Source: Lachnospiraceae bacterium (lineage in GTDB: Bacteria; Bacillota; Clostridia; Lachnospirales; Lachnospiraceae). From it: a stretch of DNA of 64,000 nt. How positions within the stretch are numbered: position 1 is the stretch's first letter; each line of letters starts with the position of its first letter. The DNA lies in contig JAFQVJ010000011.1 in NCBI GenBank assembly GCA_017408025.1, positions 62,001 through 126,000 of the forward strand, given 5' to 3'. Shown one piece after another: positions 50,608-58,721 of the stretch. Made by a program: the position numbers and the translations under genes. Under the pieces are notes generated by a model, which did not search any database, was not told the DNA's origin, and saw only the letters and a program-made list of their open reading frames with translations.

Positions 50608-50946
50608 TTATGGCGGTCTGTATTTTTCCTGCCATTTGATATTTGCTTTTGCCTGTCTTGGCTTTCCTGCCTTAATACTGCTGCCGTGCCGTGTCCTCCT
50701 GCCTATGCAGGATTCGCAAATATCCTCTTTCTCTACCGCCAATACCTCCAAAATCCTTTCTGAAAGGTCTTTTAAGGTTTCCCATGCGTCCGAAAGGGTT
50801 TGCAATAATACGCTTAGTCTATCGCACGTTGTTACTATATCTTCCCCCATGCAGAGGGATAGCGTTTTAATGTTTTCTGTGTCCGAATCGGACAACGCCA
50901 CCCCTCCAAGGGTTATTTTATCCTCCCATACTATCAGTTTATCCAT
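50608..50946 (-). CDS. Hypothetical protein with dispersed site 6
   Basis: 112 residues starting MDKLIVWEDKITLGG; the 17-bp site is read as LSDSDTE. The middle is helical (TTCDRLSVLLQTLSDAWETLKDL), and the C-terminus has CESCIGRRTRHGSSIKAGKPRQ. No known family. Between ParB and the late regulator. Confidence 0.6.
   Translation of the reverse strand: MDKLIVWEDKITLGGVALSDSDTENIKTLSLCMGEDIVTTCDRLSVLLQTLSDAWETLKDLSERILEVLAVEKEDICESCIGRRTRHGSSIKAGKPRQAKANIKWQEKYRPP
50879..50895. promoter_or_regulatory. Dispersed 17-bp near-palindrome, site 6
   Basis: GTGTCCGAATCGGACAA; here the inner TCCGA-A-TCGGA is fully symmetric. Read as LSDSDT on the coding strand. Confidence 0.68.
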
Positions 50947-50956
50947 AAGCTACCGC

Positions 50957-52552
50957 CTAACCCTGTAAATAGGCTTGGTATTCTTTGGTTTTCTCCATTA
51001 CCCATACAGAAACGGCGTTTGTAATCCTGCTTTCCCATTCTTTCGGGCAGATATTGTTATTTTCTTCCGCCTGTAAAAGAATAGTATCCCTTACAACCTT
51101 TTGTATCATGTTGTACTGTGCTACTCCGTACTTGGCTTGCAAATACTTTGTAAAATCTAATCCTTTTTCGGCAGGCTCGGGTACATATTCCGGGTAATCA
51201 CTCATATCCTGCTGCCCCGGCAGTTCCTCGTTATCCTCTTCCTCGGTGTCTACTGCTGCCATAGGTGCATTTACAGGCTCATTCATAAAACCGCTTTCCT
51301 GTGTGGCTTCTCCTGTTTCCGTGTCGGTATTTTCTACCCCTTCCGGCGTATCATCATAAGCCAACATATCATTTTCAATCATTAACGCCACGATTTCCGC
51401 AAGGTCTGTATAGGCAATCAAGTAATTTTTCCAATTTTCGTCTATCAAGGTCATTCCCTCGGTGGAAAATCTGTAAATAAAGTGCTTTCCGCCCTCTAAC
51501 TCTACCTTTGAGCCGTTAAATGATTTCTCAAAATGCTTTCTCAATGCCTTTTCAATGCCTGCGGTATCCTTTGCTTTAAATACTGCCCTGTTTGCTTCGC
51601 CCTTTAAAGCGTGTGTGATTGCTAATTGTGCCTGCTCTGCCTGTTCGTCCGTGATTTCCTCTTTTTGTTCCTGCTTCACGTCCTTAATGTGCAATTCTCC
51701 CTTATCCTCGTACTGCTTATAGGCGTTTGCCTGGTCCTCTTCGCTCAATCGGCTTAATTCGTGGGCGGTAGAAATACCGATATTGCCCTTTTCTAACTCC
51801 TGCTTAAATTCCGGGGATAAATTATTGTCTATTGCTTCCATTCTGCCAATCTGTGTAGTGGACGTATTGAGGTATTCCGCCACAATTTCACGAATACGGC
51901 CCATTTTCTCCCTTTCGTAGCAAGGGCAATTAACGCCTTTTGCTTCCAAGTATGTAGCCTTGTCCTCTTCACTCATTCCCTCGCACTCGCAACCGTCTAC
52001 GCAACGGAATTTACAACCTCGGCAGTAATCCCCGGCTTTGATTGCTTCTTTAATCTCGGTATCAAGTGCTTTCTTATACTCGGTAAGGATTTCTTTTAAT
52101 TCCTTTGCCTGCTGCACCTTTTCCCAATCGCTTAACTGTCTTGCGGTGGCATTTGTGAGAATAAGGCTTAACTTATCCCTTATAGCGTCTGATTCCGTTT
52201 CAATGCGACAAGGTACATATCTGTACTCTTCCTTACCCTCTGCTATCAGCTTCAAACTTGCCAATCTACGGCGGTGTCCTGCGATAACCTCATACTTGCC
52301 GTGTGCTTCCGGCTTAACTACCAAATTCTGCTTGATACCGCCTAATAATTCGATAGCGTCCGCCAAATCGTTAATATCTTCGGTTGTATAGAAATTGTCT
52401 TTGCTCGGCATTAAATCCTCTGCGTCAATCATCACAATATCAAAGGTGCTTTCCTGTTTCTCTGCCGGTCCCTCTGCCTGTGTATTCTTTTCGGGTACTG
52501 CTGCCCCTTTGCTCTTTCCGTTCAATAAGTCATTAAGGTTAAATCCTGCCAT
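50957..52552 (-). CDS. parB: ParB/Spo0J-like partition protein
   Basis: 531 residues, longer than usual. The ParB N-domain has DAEDLMPSKDNFY, then LGGIKQNLVVKP and YEVIAGHRRRLASLKL (the GxRRxxA CTP-binding motif). A Cys cluster follows (CRGCKFRCVDGCECEG ... CPCYERE) and a KorB-like HTH region (TSTTQIGRMEAIDNNL, GISTAHELSRLSEEDQ). With ParA at 53633 it forms a partition pair in a prophage. Possible ligand: the eight dispersed 17-bp sites. Confidence 0.88.
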   Translation of the reverse strand: MAGFNLNDLLNGKSKGAAVPEKNTQAEGPAEKQESTFDIVMIDAEDLMPSKDNFYTTEDINDLADAIELLGGIKQNLVVKPEAHGKYEVIAGHRRRLASLKLIAEGKEEYRYVPCRIETESDAIRDKLSLILTNATARQLSDWEKVQQAKELKEILTEYKKALDTEIKEAIKAGDYCRGCKFRCVDGCECEGMSEEDKATYLEAKGVNCPCYEREKMGRIREIVAEYLNTSTTQIGRMEAIDNNLSPEFKQELEKGNIGISTAHELSRLSEEDQANAYKQYEDKGELHIKDVKQEQKEEITDEQAEQAQLAITHALKGEANRAVFKAKDTAGIEKALRKHFEKSFNGSKVELEGGKHFIYRFSTEGMTLIDENWKNYLIAYTDLAEIVALMIENDMLAYDDTPEGVENTDTETGEATQESGFMNEPVNAPMAAVDTEEEDNEELPGQQDMSDYPEYVPEPAEKGLDFTKYLQAKYGVAQYNMIQKVVRDTILLQAEENNNICPKEWESRITNAVSVWVMEKTKEYQAYLQG

Positions 52553-52916
52553 TTCCTTTTACCTCTCTTTCCGCTCTGTGTGGTATTGCTACCTGTGATT
52601 CGTCCGCTCTGCTTACTTTCTCGCCTGCGATTCTCTTAATTATCTTTTCCGCCATTTCGTCCGCTACCATTCGTGCTACTACGTCCGTCTGCTCGTCAAG
52701 GCTTTTTCTACTTTCTATCTCATGCCGTAACTCTTCTATGTAACGGTCTGCTTCCATCAACCTATCCTCTAAGGCTCTGCGTTCCTCTCTAAGGCGGTTA
52801 TATTCTTCTAAAGGGATTTCCACGGTCGGACCCTTAAACTGCCATTCAAGAAACGCCTTGTATTCGTCTAACGGCACTTCCACGGTTGGCATTGCTACTA
52901 CTTGTGCTTCGCTCAC
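52539..52916 (-). CDS. Hypothetical coiled-coil protein between ParA and ParB
   Basis: 125 residues. Two similar N-terminal segments (TVEVPLDEYKAFLEW and TVEIPLEEYNRLREE), then a long coiled coil (ALEDRLMEADRYIEELRHEIESR) and a basic tail. It overlaps the parB start by 14 bp. It may bridge or tune the partition proteins (context only). Confidence 0.65.
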   Translation of the reverse strand: MSEAQVVAMPTVEVPLDEYKAFLEWQFKGPTVEIPLEEYNRLREERRALEDRLMEADRYIEELRHEIESRKSLDEQTDVVARMVADEMAEKIIKRIAGEKVSRADESQVAIPHRAEREVKGNGRI

Positions 52917-53101
52917 TTTCTTTTACCTCTCTTTCTCGGTATGCAACCCTCGCAATCCTCGGTATCCCTTAATTTGCTGATTTTGCAACCGCCTGTATGC
53001 TGATACGCCTTTGTAATGTGCTTACTGCAATTTGTATTATCACATCTGCTATCGCAAAACATAGGGTAATTGTCTGTATTGATAAAAATGATTCCTCCCA
53101 T
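52913..53101 (-). CDS. Small Cys-rich protein
   Basis: 62 residues with seven Cys (CDSRCDNTNC, then GGCKISKLRDTEDCEGC), likely zinc-binding, and a basic end (IPRKRGKRK). Overlaps its neighbours by 1-4 bp. Unknown function. Confidence 0.65.
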   Translation of the reverse strand: MGGIIFINTDNYPMFCDSRCDNTNCSKHITKAYQHTGGCKISKLRDTEDCEGCIPRKRGKRK

Positions 53102-53379
53102 TATCTCCTACCTCCTGCTACCCTGCGATTTACAAAGGCGGGTATCTGTATTTCTCTTTGCGGTTTAGTGTCCGAATCGGTCACAATGCCTTTAATCTGC
53201 TGCATTAACACGCCTGCTACTTCCTCTACCGCCTTGCGTCTGCTTAACTCTTCCGCTGCCTGCTTTAATTCTGTTTGCAATCTGAAATTTTCCGCTATGA
53301 TTGCGTTGTATTTCTCCACGGATATATTGATATAGTTACTTCCCTGTGTTCCAAACTCCTTTACTGCTAAATTTGACAT
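53101..53379 (-). CDS. Hypothetical protein with dispersed site 7
   Basis: 92 residues. Starts MSNLAVKEFGTQGSNYINISVEKY; helical middle (IIAENFRLQTELKQAAEELSRRKAVEEV); dispersed site read as VTDSDTK near residue 69; end PAFVNRRVAGGRR. No known domain. Confidence 0.6.
   Translation of the reverse strand: MSNLAVKEFGTQGSNYINISVEKYNAIIAENFRLQTELKQAAEELSRRKAVEEVAGVLMQQIKGIVTDSDTKPQREIQIPAFVNRRVAGGRR
53168..53184. promoter_or_regulatory. Dispersed 17-bp near-palindrome, site 7
   Basis: GTGTCCGAATCGGTCAC inside the 92-residue gene; read as VTDSDT. Only 0.4 kb from parA. Confidence 0.75.
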
Positions 53380-53415
53380 ACTCGCTACCTCCTGCTTATG
53401 ATATTTTACTTTGCA

Positions 53416-53631
53416 CTATCTGTACTCTTTTCCTGTTTCTTTATCCCTTAGAACGATACGCCCTACCAACTCAAACCCTGCAAGGCTTATAATCTGCTTT
53501 AACATTGTGATAAGGCTTGTTACTGCTGCGTTACGCTCTCTTGCTTCCTGTCTTTCCTCCTTGGCAACCGCTCCTAATGCTTCGCCTGCCGTTGGGTCGG
53601 GATAACCCTCTTTGTTTCTGTAACCTCCCAT
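53416..53631 (-). CDS. Hypothetical 71-residue protein after ParA
   Basis: Begins MGGYRNKEGYPDPTAGEALG, then a helix (EERQEARERNAAVTSLITMLKQIISLAG) and a strand pair (RIVLRDKETGKEYR). Such small proteins are common in clostridial phages. It starts 2 bp after parA. Unknown function. Confidence 0.62.
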   Translation of the reverse strand: MGGYRNKEGYPDPTAGEALGAVAKEERQEARERNAAVTSLITMLKQIISLAGFELVGRIVLRDKETGKEYR

Positions 53632-53632
53632 G

Positions 53633-54385
53633 CTATACCTCCAAATACTCTTTTACAAACGCCTTATAATCTCTAGCGGCCCCGGAACGTGGGGAATACT
53701 CCATAAGGCTTTCATTGGTAAATGTTACTTCGTCCGCTTTCTCTGTTCTGCGGATATGTGTTTTAAATACCGGGTAACGCTGATTCTGTAACCACTCTTC
53801 GCCCTGTCTGCATACATCACGGTTATAGAACATAGTCACAAGGCAACCCCTAAATTTTAATTTCGGGTTAAGCTGCTTTGCATTGTTTATCTGCTCTTCC
53901 AATTCGTCCATACCGTCAAAGGCGTATCCGTCAATCTTAATCGGTATAATAACTTCGTCTGCTGCCACAAGTGCATTGATAACCGATATATTTATATCCG
54001 GCGGACAATCAATAATACAGTAATCGTAATTATCCTTTACCCTCTCCAATTCCTTAGAAAGTATTGTTGCCTGGTCCCTCTCTTCGTCCTTGATAACCAT
54101 TAAATTAGCGGTCAAAAGGTGCATATTGGCAGGAATCGCATATAATCTCTCGGTCGCCGTTTCCTGCGTTACCTCTTCTATTGCCTGCTGCCCTGTCAGA
54201 ATATCCGCAAGGCTCGGATTGTCGTAACTCCATACACCGCAAGCCTTGGATAAATTACCCTGCTTGTCGTTATCAATCACTAAAACCCTTTTGCCGTAAT
54301 CTGTGGCTAAGATATGAGCCATATTGACCGTTGTTGTTGTTTTGGCACAACCGCCTTTCATGTTGATAATTGCTATTGTTTTCAT
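53633..54385 (-). CDS. parA: ParA partition ATPase
   Basis: 250 residues. Deviant Walker A INMKGGCAKTTTTVN at the N-terminus, ALVIDND-type A' motif (VLVIDNDKQGN), Walker B (YCIIDCPPDINISVINAL), and the DEVIIPIKIDGYAF segment. Drives movement of ParB-parS complexes, usually of plasmids. In a prophage it points to an extrachromosomal phase or to another use of the system. Confidence 0.93.
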   Translation of the reverse strand: MKTIAIINMKGGCAKTTTTVNMAHILATDYGKRVLVIDNDKQGNLSKACGVWSYDNPSLADILTGQQAIEEVTQETATERLYAIPANMHLLTANLMVIKDEERDQATILSKELERVKDNYDYCIIDCPPDINISVINALVAADEVIIPIKIDGYAFDGMDELEEQINNAKQLNPKLKFRGCLVTMFYNRDVCRQGEEWLQNQRYPVFKTHIRRTEKADEVTFTNESLMEYSPRSGAARDYKAFVKEYLEV

Positions 54386-54654
54386 TCGCCGTTACCTCCT
54401 GTTAATATTTTCTGTGCTTCTTTAAAATCAGCTTTCTTTAATGCTCTAAGCAGTTTCGCCCATATTGCCCCGGCTTGCCTGCCTAACTCCTTACTCATAA
54501 ACTCGTAATCTTCTTTGGTAAAAATGCTTCTGTTTTGCTTTATAAATTCTGCCATTATAAGCATTTCAGTACCGCATAGGGTCTTTACTCCGTTTTTGAA
54601 ATACTCCCTATCCTCTGCCGTCATTACCGCTTTATCCGTCTTTATATCTGCCAT
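54382..54654 (-). CDS. Hypothetical protein upstream of ParA
   Basis: 90 residues, all helical: MTAEDREYFKNGVKTLCGTEMLIMAEFIKQ, EDYEFMSKELGRQAGAIWAKLLRALKKADF. Overlaps the parA start by 4 bp. Might be a partition regulator by position; no domain recognised. Confidence 0.62.
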   Translation of the reverse strand: MADIKTDKAVMTAEDREYFKNGVKTLCGTEMLIMAEFIKQNRSIFTKEDYEFMSKELGRQAGAIWAKLLRALKKADFKEAQKILTGGNGE

Positions 54655-54872
54655 ACCGTTTTACCTCTATCAATCGGCTTTCCGCACTCGGGGCAGAAGT
54701 TTAAGGGTCTTGCCTTAAATCCTAAATGCCCTCTCCTGCGATTCTGCTTGTCGTATGTGCGTATCACAATCTGCACTTTGGCTACTTTTGTCATTCCCAA
54801 CGGCTTTTCCGCATTTCCCTTAAAAATCTCTGCGTTTTCCTCAATCTCTCTACACGTCTTGCATTTCTTCAA
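54642..54872 (-). CDS. Zinc-ribbon-like small protein
   Basis: Start taken as the TTG at 54872 with AAAGGAGG ahead; an upstream TTG (54914) lacks a ribosome site. About 76 residues with CKTCREIEEN at the start and FCPECGKPIDRGK near the end, so one zinc-ribbon is likely. Unknown role. Confidence 0.65.
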   Translation of the reverse strand: MKKCKTCREIEENAEIFKGNAEKPLGMTKVAKVQIVIRTYDKQNRRRGHLGFKARPLNFCPECGKPIDRGKTVWQI

Positions 54873-54917
54873 GGCTCTTTCCTCCTTTGGTGTGCGTCTG
54901 CACACTTTATACAATCT

Positions 54918-55196
54918 CTAAGGCTTTAGGCACTCTATAAAGTGTGCAATAGCCTTTCTGTGGGTGGACTTCTTGGCATTAAATCCACCGCCTTTCTCGG
55001 CATTTGTGATAGACGTTGCAATTTTTCACATTAAAAAAGTGCTAAAAACTTGTTGACCGACCGTACACGCTCTGGTATGGTGTACCCACCGCTATTTTTC
55101 CATTCTATCCCTGCTACGGCTATTGGCTTGCCCTCGTCAGAAAACAGGTTGCCGTCCTGTCTTGACGGCTCGGGGCGGTTGCCCCTGCCGTTTCGG
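54918..55196 (-). other. Gap with two ATG-less open stretches
   Basis: No gene with a start and ribosome site. One frame ending at 55031 reads NRPEPSRQDGNLFSDEGKP...VAGIEW, and another ending at 54918 reads NAEKGGGFNAKK...HFIECLK. Both look protein-like and hydrophilic. They may be decayed genes or genes with unusual starts. Confidence 0.4.
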
Positions 55197-55445
55197 CTAT
55201 TTGCCGTTATGAAATTCTATTTTCCAATCATCAACCTGTATAAACGGGATTTTTAAATATCCGTTGTCCGACCATACAGGAAGTTCCACCTTGCAACCAA
55301 AGTCTATTAAAATTCCTGCTAATGTGCTTGCACTTCCGTAATTTGTATGATTTCTATTATTGTCTTTCTGCTCTGCATAATCGTTTACATTGCTTGCACT
55401 TCTGTAAAGGTCTACTTTCAATTTTTCGATGTATAAATTATTCAT
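55197..55445 (-). CDS. Hypothetical protein under control region B
   Basis: 82 residues. ATG with GGAGG ahead. Starts MNNLYIEKLKVDLYRSASNV; ends with WSDNGYLKIPFIQVDDWKIEFHNGK. First gene of the leftward transcript from the promoter TTGCTT-17-TATAAT in control region B, which precedes the ParAB cluster. Probably an early regulatory protein; no family recognised. Confidence 0.7.
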   Translation of the reverse strand: MNNLYIEKLKVDLYRSASNVNDYAEQKDNNRNHTNYGSASTLAGILIDFGCKVELPVWSDNGYLKIPFIQVDDWKIEFHNGK

Positions 55446-55482
55446 AACCGATTACCTCCGTTTGCTTTCCTTTGATGATTCT

Positions 55483-55583
55483 ATTATATACTTGTGCAAG
55501 TATAAAAGCAACCCGGGATAATTAACAAATATACTTGCATAAGTATATAATTTCTTTGTGCATTTTGTATACTTGCACAAGTA
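55483..55583. promoter_or_regulatory. Control region B: three operators, inverted relative of region A
   Basis: Palindromes at 55489-55502, 55532-55545 (TACTTGCATAAGTA) and 55570-55583. Minus-strand promoter TTGCTT (55506-55511), 17 bp, TATAAT (55483-55488). Operator spacings 43 and 38 bp mirror region A (38 and 43), and the sequence between is similar in inverted orientation over about 115 bp. Confidence 0.85.
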
Positions 55584-55584
55584 T

Positions 55585-55890
55585 TTAATCCTGATTATGT
55601 GCTACAATCTTCTTTGCTTCCAATTCCTGCCGTTTTTCTTTCAAATACTGCATATATTCGCCGTAGGTCATGCCCGGCGGTACTATCTTCTGTTGTATCT
55701 GCCTTGCCTGCTGCACCTTACGGCTTAATACTGCTGCCTTGGTTTCCCTCTTGGGCGTTTCCTGCTTCGGTGGCTCTACCGCCACTATCCCTAACCGCCT
55801 TGCCTGTCTGTTCGGCTTTGTGGTATTGTATGTAATCCTGTTATCCTGCTTAAATGGTATTACCTTGCGTTTGCTTTTCTTCTTTCCCAT
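55585..55890 (-). CDS. Hypothetical basic protein
   Basis: About 101 residues from the ATG at 55890 (AAAGGGGCGG ahead). Very basic start (MGKKKSKRKVIPFKQ), helical end (GMTYGEYMQYLKEKRQELEAKKIVAHNQD). The last codons belong to the NQD element found in two leaders. Unknown function. Confidence 0.65.
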   Translation of the reverse strand: MGKKKSKRKVIPFKQDNRITYNTTKPNRQARRLGIVAVEPPKQETPKRETKAAVLSRKVQQARQIQQKIVPPGMTYGEYMQYLKEKRQELEAKKIVAHNQD

Positions 55891-56104
55891 GCTTACCGCC
55901 CCTTTCCAATTCGTCCGCAATCTCTATAAGGCTTTCCATGCACTCCCTTATATTGCCGTCCGTTCCTGCCGTAATGCTTAAAATACTACTTATCTGCTTT
56001 AATCTCTTGATATGTTCGGGGGTAACTGCTGCCCGTTGTAAGCACTCCGGGCAGATTTCTACAACCTCCAAGGCTTTTTTACCGCATACATGGCATTTAC
56101 TCAT
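55850..56104 (-). CDS. Small zinc-ribbon protein
   Basis: 84 residues: MSKCHVCGKKALEVVEICPECLQR at the N-terminus has two CxxC pairs; the rest is helical (EHIKRLKQISSILS, NIRECMESLIEIADELE). It overlaps the genes on both sides. Unknown role. Confidence 0.65.
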   Translation of the reverse strand: MSKCHVCGKKALEVVEICPECLQRAAVTPEHIKRLKQISSILSITAGTDGNIRECMESLIEIADELERGGKHGKEEKQTQGNTI

Positions 56105-56303
56105 TTTTTCTATCACTCCAAATTCTTTTTACTTCCTGCCACGTCAAAATAAATAACGCCGTGTATCCTATATTCGCATTTAAAACATAATGCACAAAAC
56201 CGATAATAAGCATAAGCACAACGGCAATTACAAACGGTGTCAGCTTTTCTTTTACCCAAAACTTAAATACCGCCTTATAAAAGGCTTTCGTTTTCTCTTT
56301 CAC
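56097..56303 (-). CDS. Small membrane protein
   Basis: 68 residues with a GTG start behind GGAGG. One or two membrane segments (PFVIAVVLMLIIGFVHYVL, then IGYTALFILTW) and charged ends. Unknown; might act at the membrane in lysogeny or exclusion, without direct evidence. Confidence 0.6.
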   Translation of the reverse strand: MKEKTKAFYKAVFKFWVKEKLTPFVIAVVLMLIIGFVHYVLNANIGYTALFILTWQEVKRIWSDRKNE

Positions 56304-57885
56304 TCGCTACCTCCAACAATCCTAATACGTCTAAAATGCCTAAATAGACCCTTTCCGCACAAAATACGCATATACTGTTGCCTATTGCCCTATAACGTGC
56401 CGTATCGGCTATTTCCGTGCCGTCTGCACCGTATTTAGTCCAATTATCCGGGTATCCCTGTAACCTCTCGCACTCAACCGGGGTTAATCGGCGTATGATG
56501 TATATTATTTTCTGTACGGCTTTCTTTAAAATGTCCTTTATGCTCTTAGGCTTGTTAGGGATACTCTCCTTTGTCCTGTGGCTCTCGGTTACTATGGTTT
56601 CCGACCCTCCGCCGTAAGACCCCCCCGCTGCCCTCAAAGTGCCGTTAATCTCCGTTTCACGGTATCCGCCGTGTTGGTTTTCCTCAAAGGCTCTTTTATC
56701 GGTGCTTACCACTAAAGGCGTATCCCCTCTAATGGTGCTATTTTGGTCTGTCGTGAGTGTTCCGCTTGTTTGGCTCTCCCTGTATCCGTGGTGTTGGTAG
56801 GCTTCATAGAATACGCTATGTACGTCCGCCGTGGTAAGTGTCGGGCATGGTCCCCCAACCTCTCCAACGCCTAATCCGTTGCTTGCCTTATTCCGGGTCA
56901 CTTCATCACGCAAAGGTATAACGCTTTTCTTTTCGATAAATACCGCTTCTTTTCCGCCTGTCATAAGGGTAGGTGCTTGACCGTCTTTAAATCCTAATCC
57001 TTTGCCCTCTCCGCCTTGGTTATATACAAATCCTGCTGCCGTTCTTTCTTCGTGCATTACGCAAGGAATCTGACCGCCTGCACTTCCCATATTCTGTAAC
57101 AGGGTAGGGGTTTTGTCCTCAAACGTCCTTACCACGCTATCAGCGTGTGCAAAATCAAGACCTAAAACCTCCCCCCCTCGGCTACTTTCTGCTCTAAGGC
57201 TATTCGTAGGTTGTCCGGCAGCGTCCGCCCTTTCGCCTTTGCTCTTCGGAGTATACCCAAGCAGGCTTTCGGACTTAAATAATATTTCTGCTGCACGTTG
57301 TCCTCCAAAATCTCCGACAAGGTAGATTCTCTTTCTACGTTGGGGTACTCCCCAAAATTGAGCGTCAAGCACTCTCCATGCTGCGTCAACTGCCCCCCCT
57401 CTAACCATTCCTGCGGTTGCCCATTTACCACTTGCAGGCATTGGAATATCGGTTTTTGTGATTTTTTCAAGCACGGTTCTAAAATCTTCTCCGTCTGCTG
57501 ATGAAAAAGCACCGGGTACGTTCTCCCAAATAATGAAAGTTGGATATTTTCCATTTGTTGCTAACCTCATTTCCTCTATAATTCTGATTGCTTCCAAGAA
57601 TAACCCGGACCGGTTGCCCTCTAGTCCTTTTCGTTGTCCTGCTATGCTTAAATCTTGGCAAGGACTACCGAAAGTGATTATATCCACGGGTTGTATTTCG
57701 TCGCCTTTAAGTTCCGTTACGCTTCCAACGTGCATAACGTCCTTAAATCGGTATCGTGTAATATCTATGCAACTTGGCTCTATCTCGGCGGCCCAAATAG
57801 GCTTTATCTTGCCTGTAAGCTGTGCTGCATAGCAGAAACCGCCGATACCGTCAAATAGGCTTCCTAATGTCAATTCTGCTGCCAC
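56275..57885 (-). CDS. Orphan cytosine-5 DNA methyltransferase
   Basis: 536 residues; C5 methyltransferase. Motif I LFDGIGGFCYAA, motif IV TFGSPCQDLSIAGQR (catalytic Cys), motif VI WENVPGAFSS, motif VIII QRRKRIYLVGD, and motifs IX-X at the end (RRLTPVECERLQGYPDNWT, AIGNS). The target-recognition region is about 250 residues and internally repetitive (PTLLQN, APTLMTGG, SGTLTTD, NGTLRAA), which may mean more than one target sequence. No restriction enzyme is near. Confidence 0.93.
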   Translation of the reverse strand: MAAELTLGSLFDGIGGFCYAAQLTGKIKPIWAAEIEPSCIDITRYRFKDVMHVGSVTELKGDEIQPVDIITFGSPCQDLSIAGQRKGLEGNRSGLFLEAIRIIEEMRLATNGKYPTFIIWENVPGAFSSADGEDFRTVLEKITKTDIPMPASGKWATAGMVRGGAVDAAWRVLDAQFWGVPQRRKRIYLVGDFGGQRAAEILFKSESLLGYTPKSKGERADAAGQPTNSLRAESSRGGEVLGLDFAHADSVVRTFEDKTPTLLQNMGSAGGQIPCVMHEERTAAGFVYNQGGEGKGLGFKDGQAPTLMTGGKEAVFIEKKSVIPLRDEVTRNKASNGLGVGEVGGPCPTLTTADVHSVFYEAYQHHGYRESQTSGTLTTDQNSTIRGDTPLVVSTDKRAFEENQHGGYRETEINGTLRAAGGSYGGGSETIVTESHRTKESIPNKPKSIKDILKKAVQKIIYIIRRLTPVECERLQGYPDNWTKYGADGTEIADTARYRAIGNSICVFCAERVYLGILDVLGLLEVASERENESLL

Positions 57886-57886
57886 G

Positions 57887-58096
57887 TTACCGCTCCTTTC
57901 TTCGTTTTCGTTGCTTCTTTTCTTCCTGCTCTTTCCTGTATCTTTCCAAATACTCTAACTGCTCTTTGTCCTCTTCCTCTTTGTAGTATTTCCACGCTTC
58001 GGATTGTGTAGCTTTGTCTATTGCCCGGACATACAGGACGGATACAGGCACAACGCAAATTATTATGATTAAGATAATTGCTATTGTATTTGTCAT
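57887..58096 (-). CDS. Small membrane-anchored coiled-coil protein
   Basis: About 69 residues from the ATG at 58096: one membrane helix (TIAIILIIIICVVPVSVLYV) and a highly charged coiled coil (EEDKEQLEYLERYRKEQEEKKQRKRRKE). Start overlaps the upstream gene's end. Unknown. Confidence 0.6.
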   Translation of the reverse strand: MTNTIAIILIIIICVVPVSVLYVRAIDKATQSEAWKYYKEEEDKEQLEYLERYRKEQEEKKQRKRRKER

Positions 58097-58386
58097 TCCT
58101 GCCAATCCTCCATTTTTAAAATCCTCTGCCTTTGGTTTTCTATGGTCTGCTTCATTTCCTCAATCTGATAAGGCAATACGTCCGCATTTTCAAACATATA
58201 AAGGACTTCGACCGCCCGGGCAACCTCTACGCCTGCTTTAAGCCTTGGCTTTTTCGTTTTCGGGTCAATCTCTGTAAGCCTGCGGTTTTTAGGTTTCTTT
58301 TTTTTCTTTGACGGTCCAGGCATTGCCTTTTTCATCATGCCGTAATACGGTATCTCTGCCCCTAAGATTCTGCCGATTCCTGCCAT
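58093..58386 (-). CDS. Hypothetical basic protein
   Basis: 97 residues. Basic segment PGPSKKKKKPKNRRLTEIDPKTKKP, then helical VARAVEVLYMFENADVLPYQIEEMKQTI. Might bind nucleic acid by charge; no domain recognised. Confidence 0.6.
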   Translation of the reverse strand: MAGIGRILGAEIPYYGMMKKAMPGPSKKKKKPKNRRLTEIDPKTKKPRLKAGVEVARAVEVLYMFENADVLPYQIEEMKQTIENQRQRILKMEDWQE

Positions 58387-58718
58387 TGTGTGTTATCCTC
58401 CGCCTGCTGCCCTGCCGTATCCTCTGCCTGTAACTTCTCCCAAAGAATCGGCAATAAAATTTTAGGTGCTGACATCATGTGTGCTATGGTCGGTGCTTCT
58501 ACGATACGGTCGCACATTTGTATATATACCTCTGCTGCCGTGGCGGTTTTAATCCAATCCGGCGTTTTGCTTATGGATTGCTTGTATATATGCGATTCCT
58601 TGTATTTCTCCGCCAATTCCTTAATGATTTCTTTTGCACGGTCTGAAAAATCGACCTTTCCGCCCTCTTCAATTTCCGCAATCTCTAGCAACTCTATAAC
58701 TAAGTCCTTTTCGCTCAT
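58362..58718 (-). CDS. Hypothetical helical protein
   Basis: 118 residues, acidic and helical (DLVIELLEIAEIEEGGKVDFSDRAKEIIKELAEKYKE in short blocks). C-terminus Gln/Glu-rich. Overlaps neighbours. Unknown. Confidence 0.6.
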   Translation of the reverse strand: MSEKDLVIELLEIAEIEEGGKVDFSDRAKEIIKELAEKYKESHIYKQSISKTPDWIKTATAAEVYIQMCDRIVEAPTIAHMMSAPKILLPILWEKLQAEDTAGQQAEDNTQWQESAES

Positions 58719-58721
58719 TTT

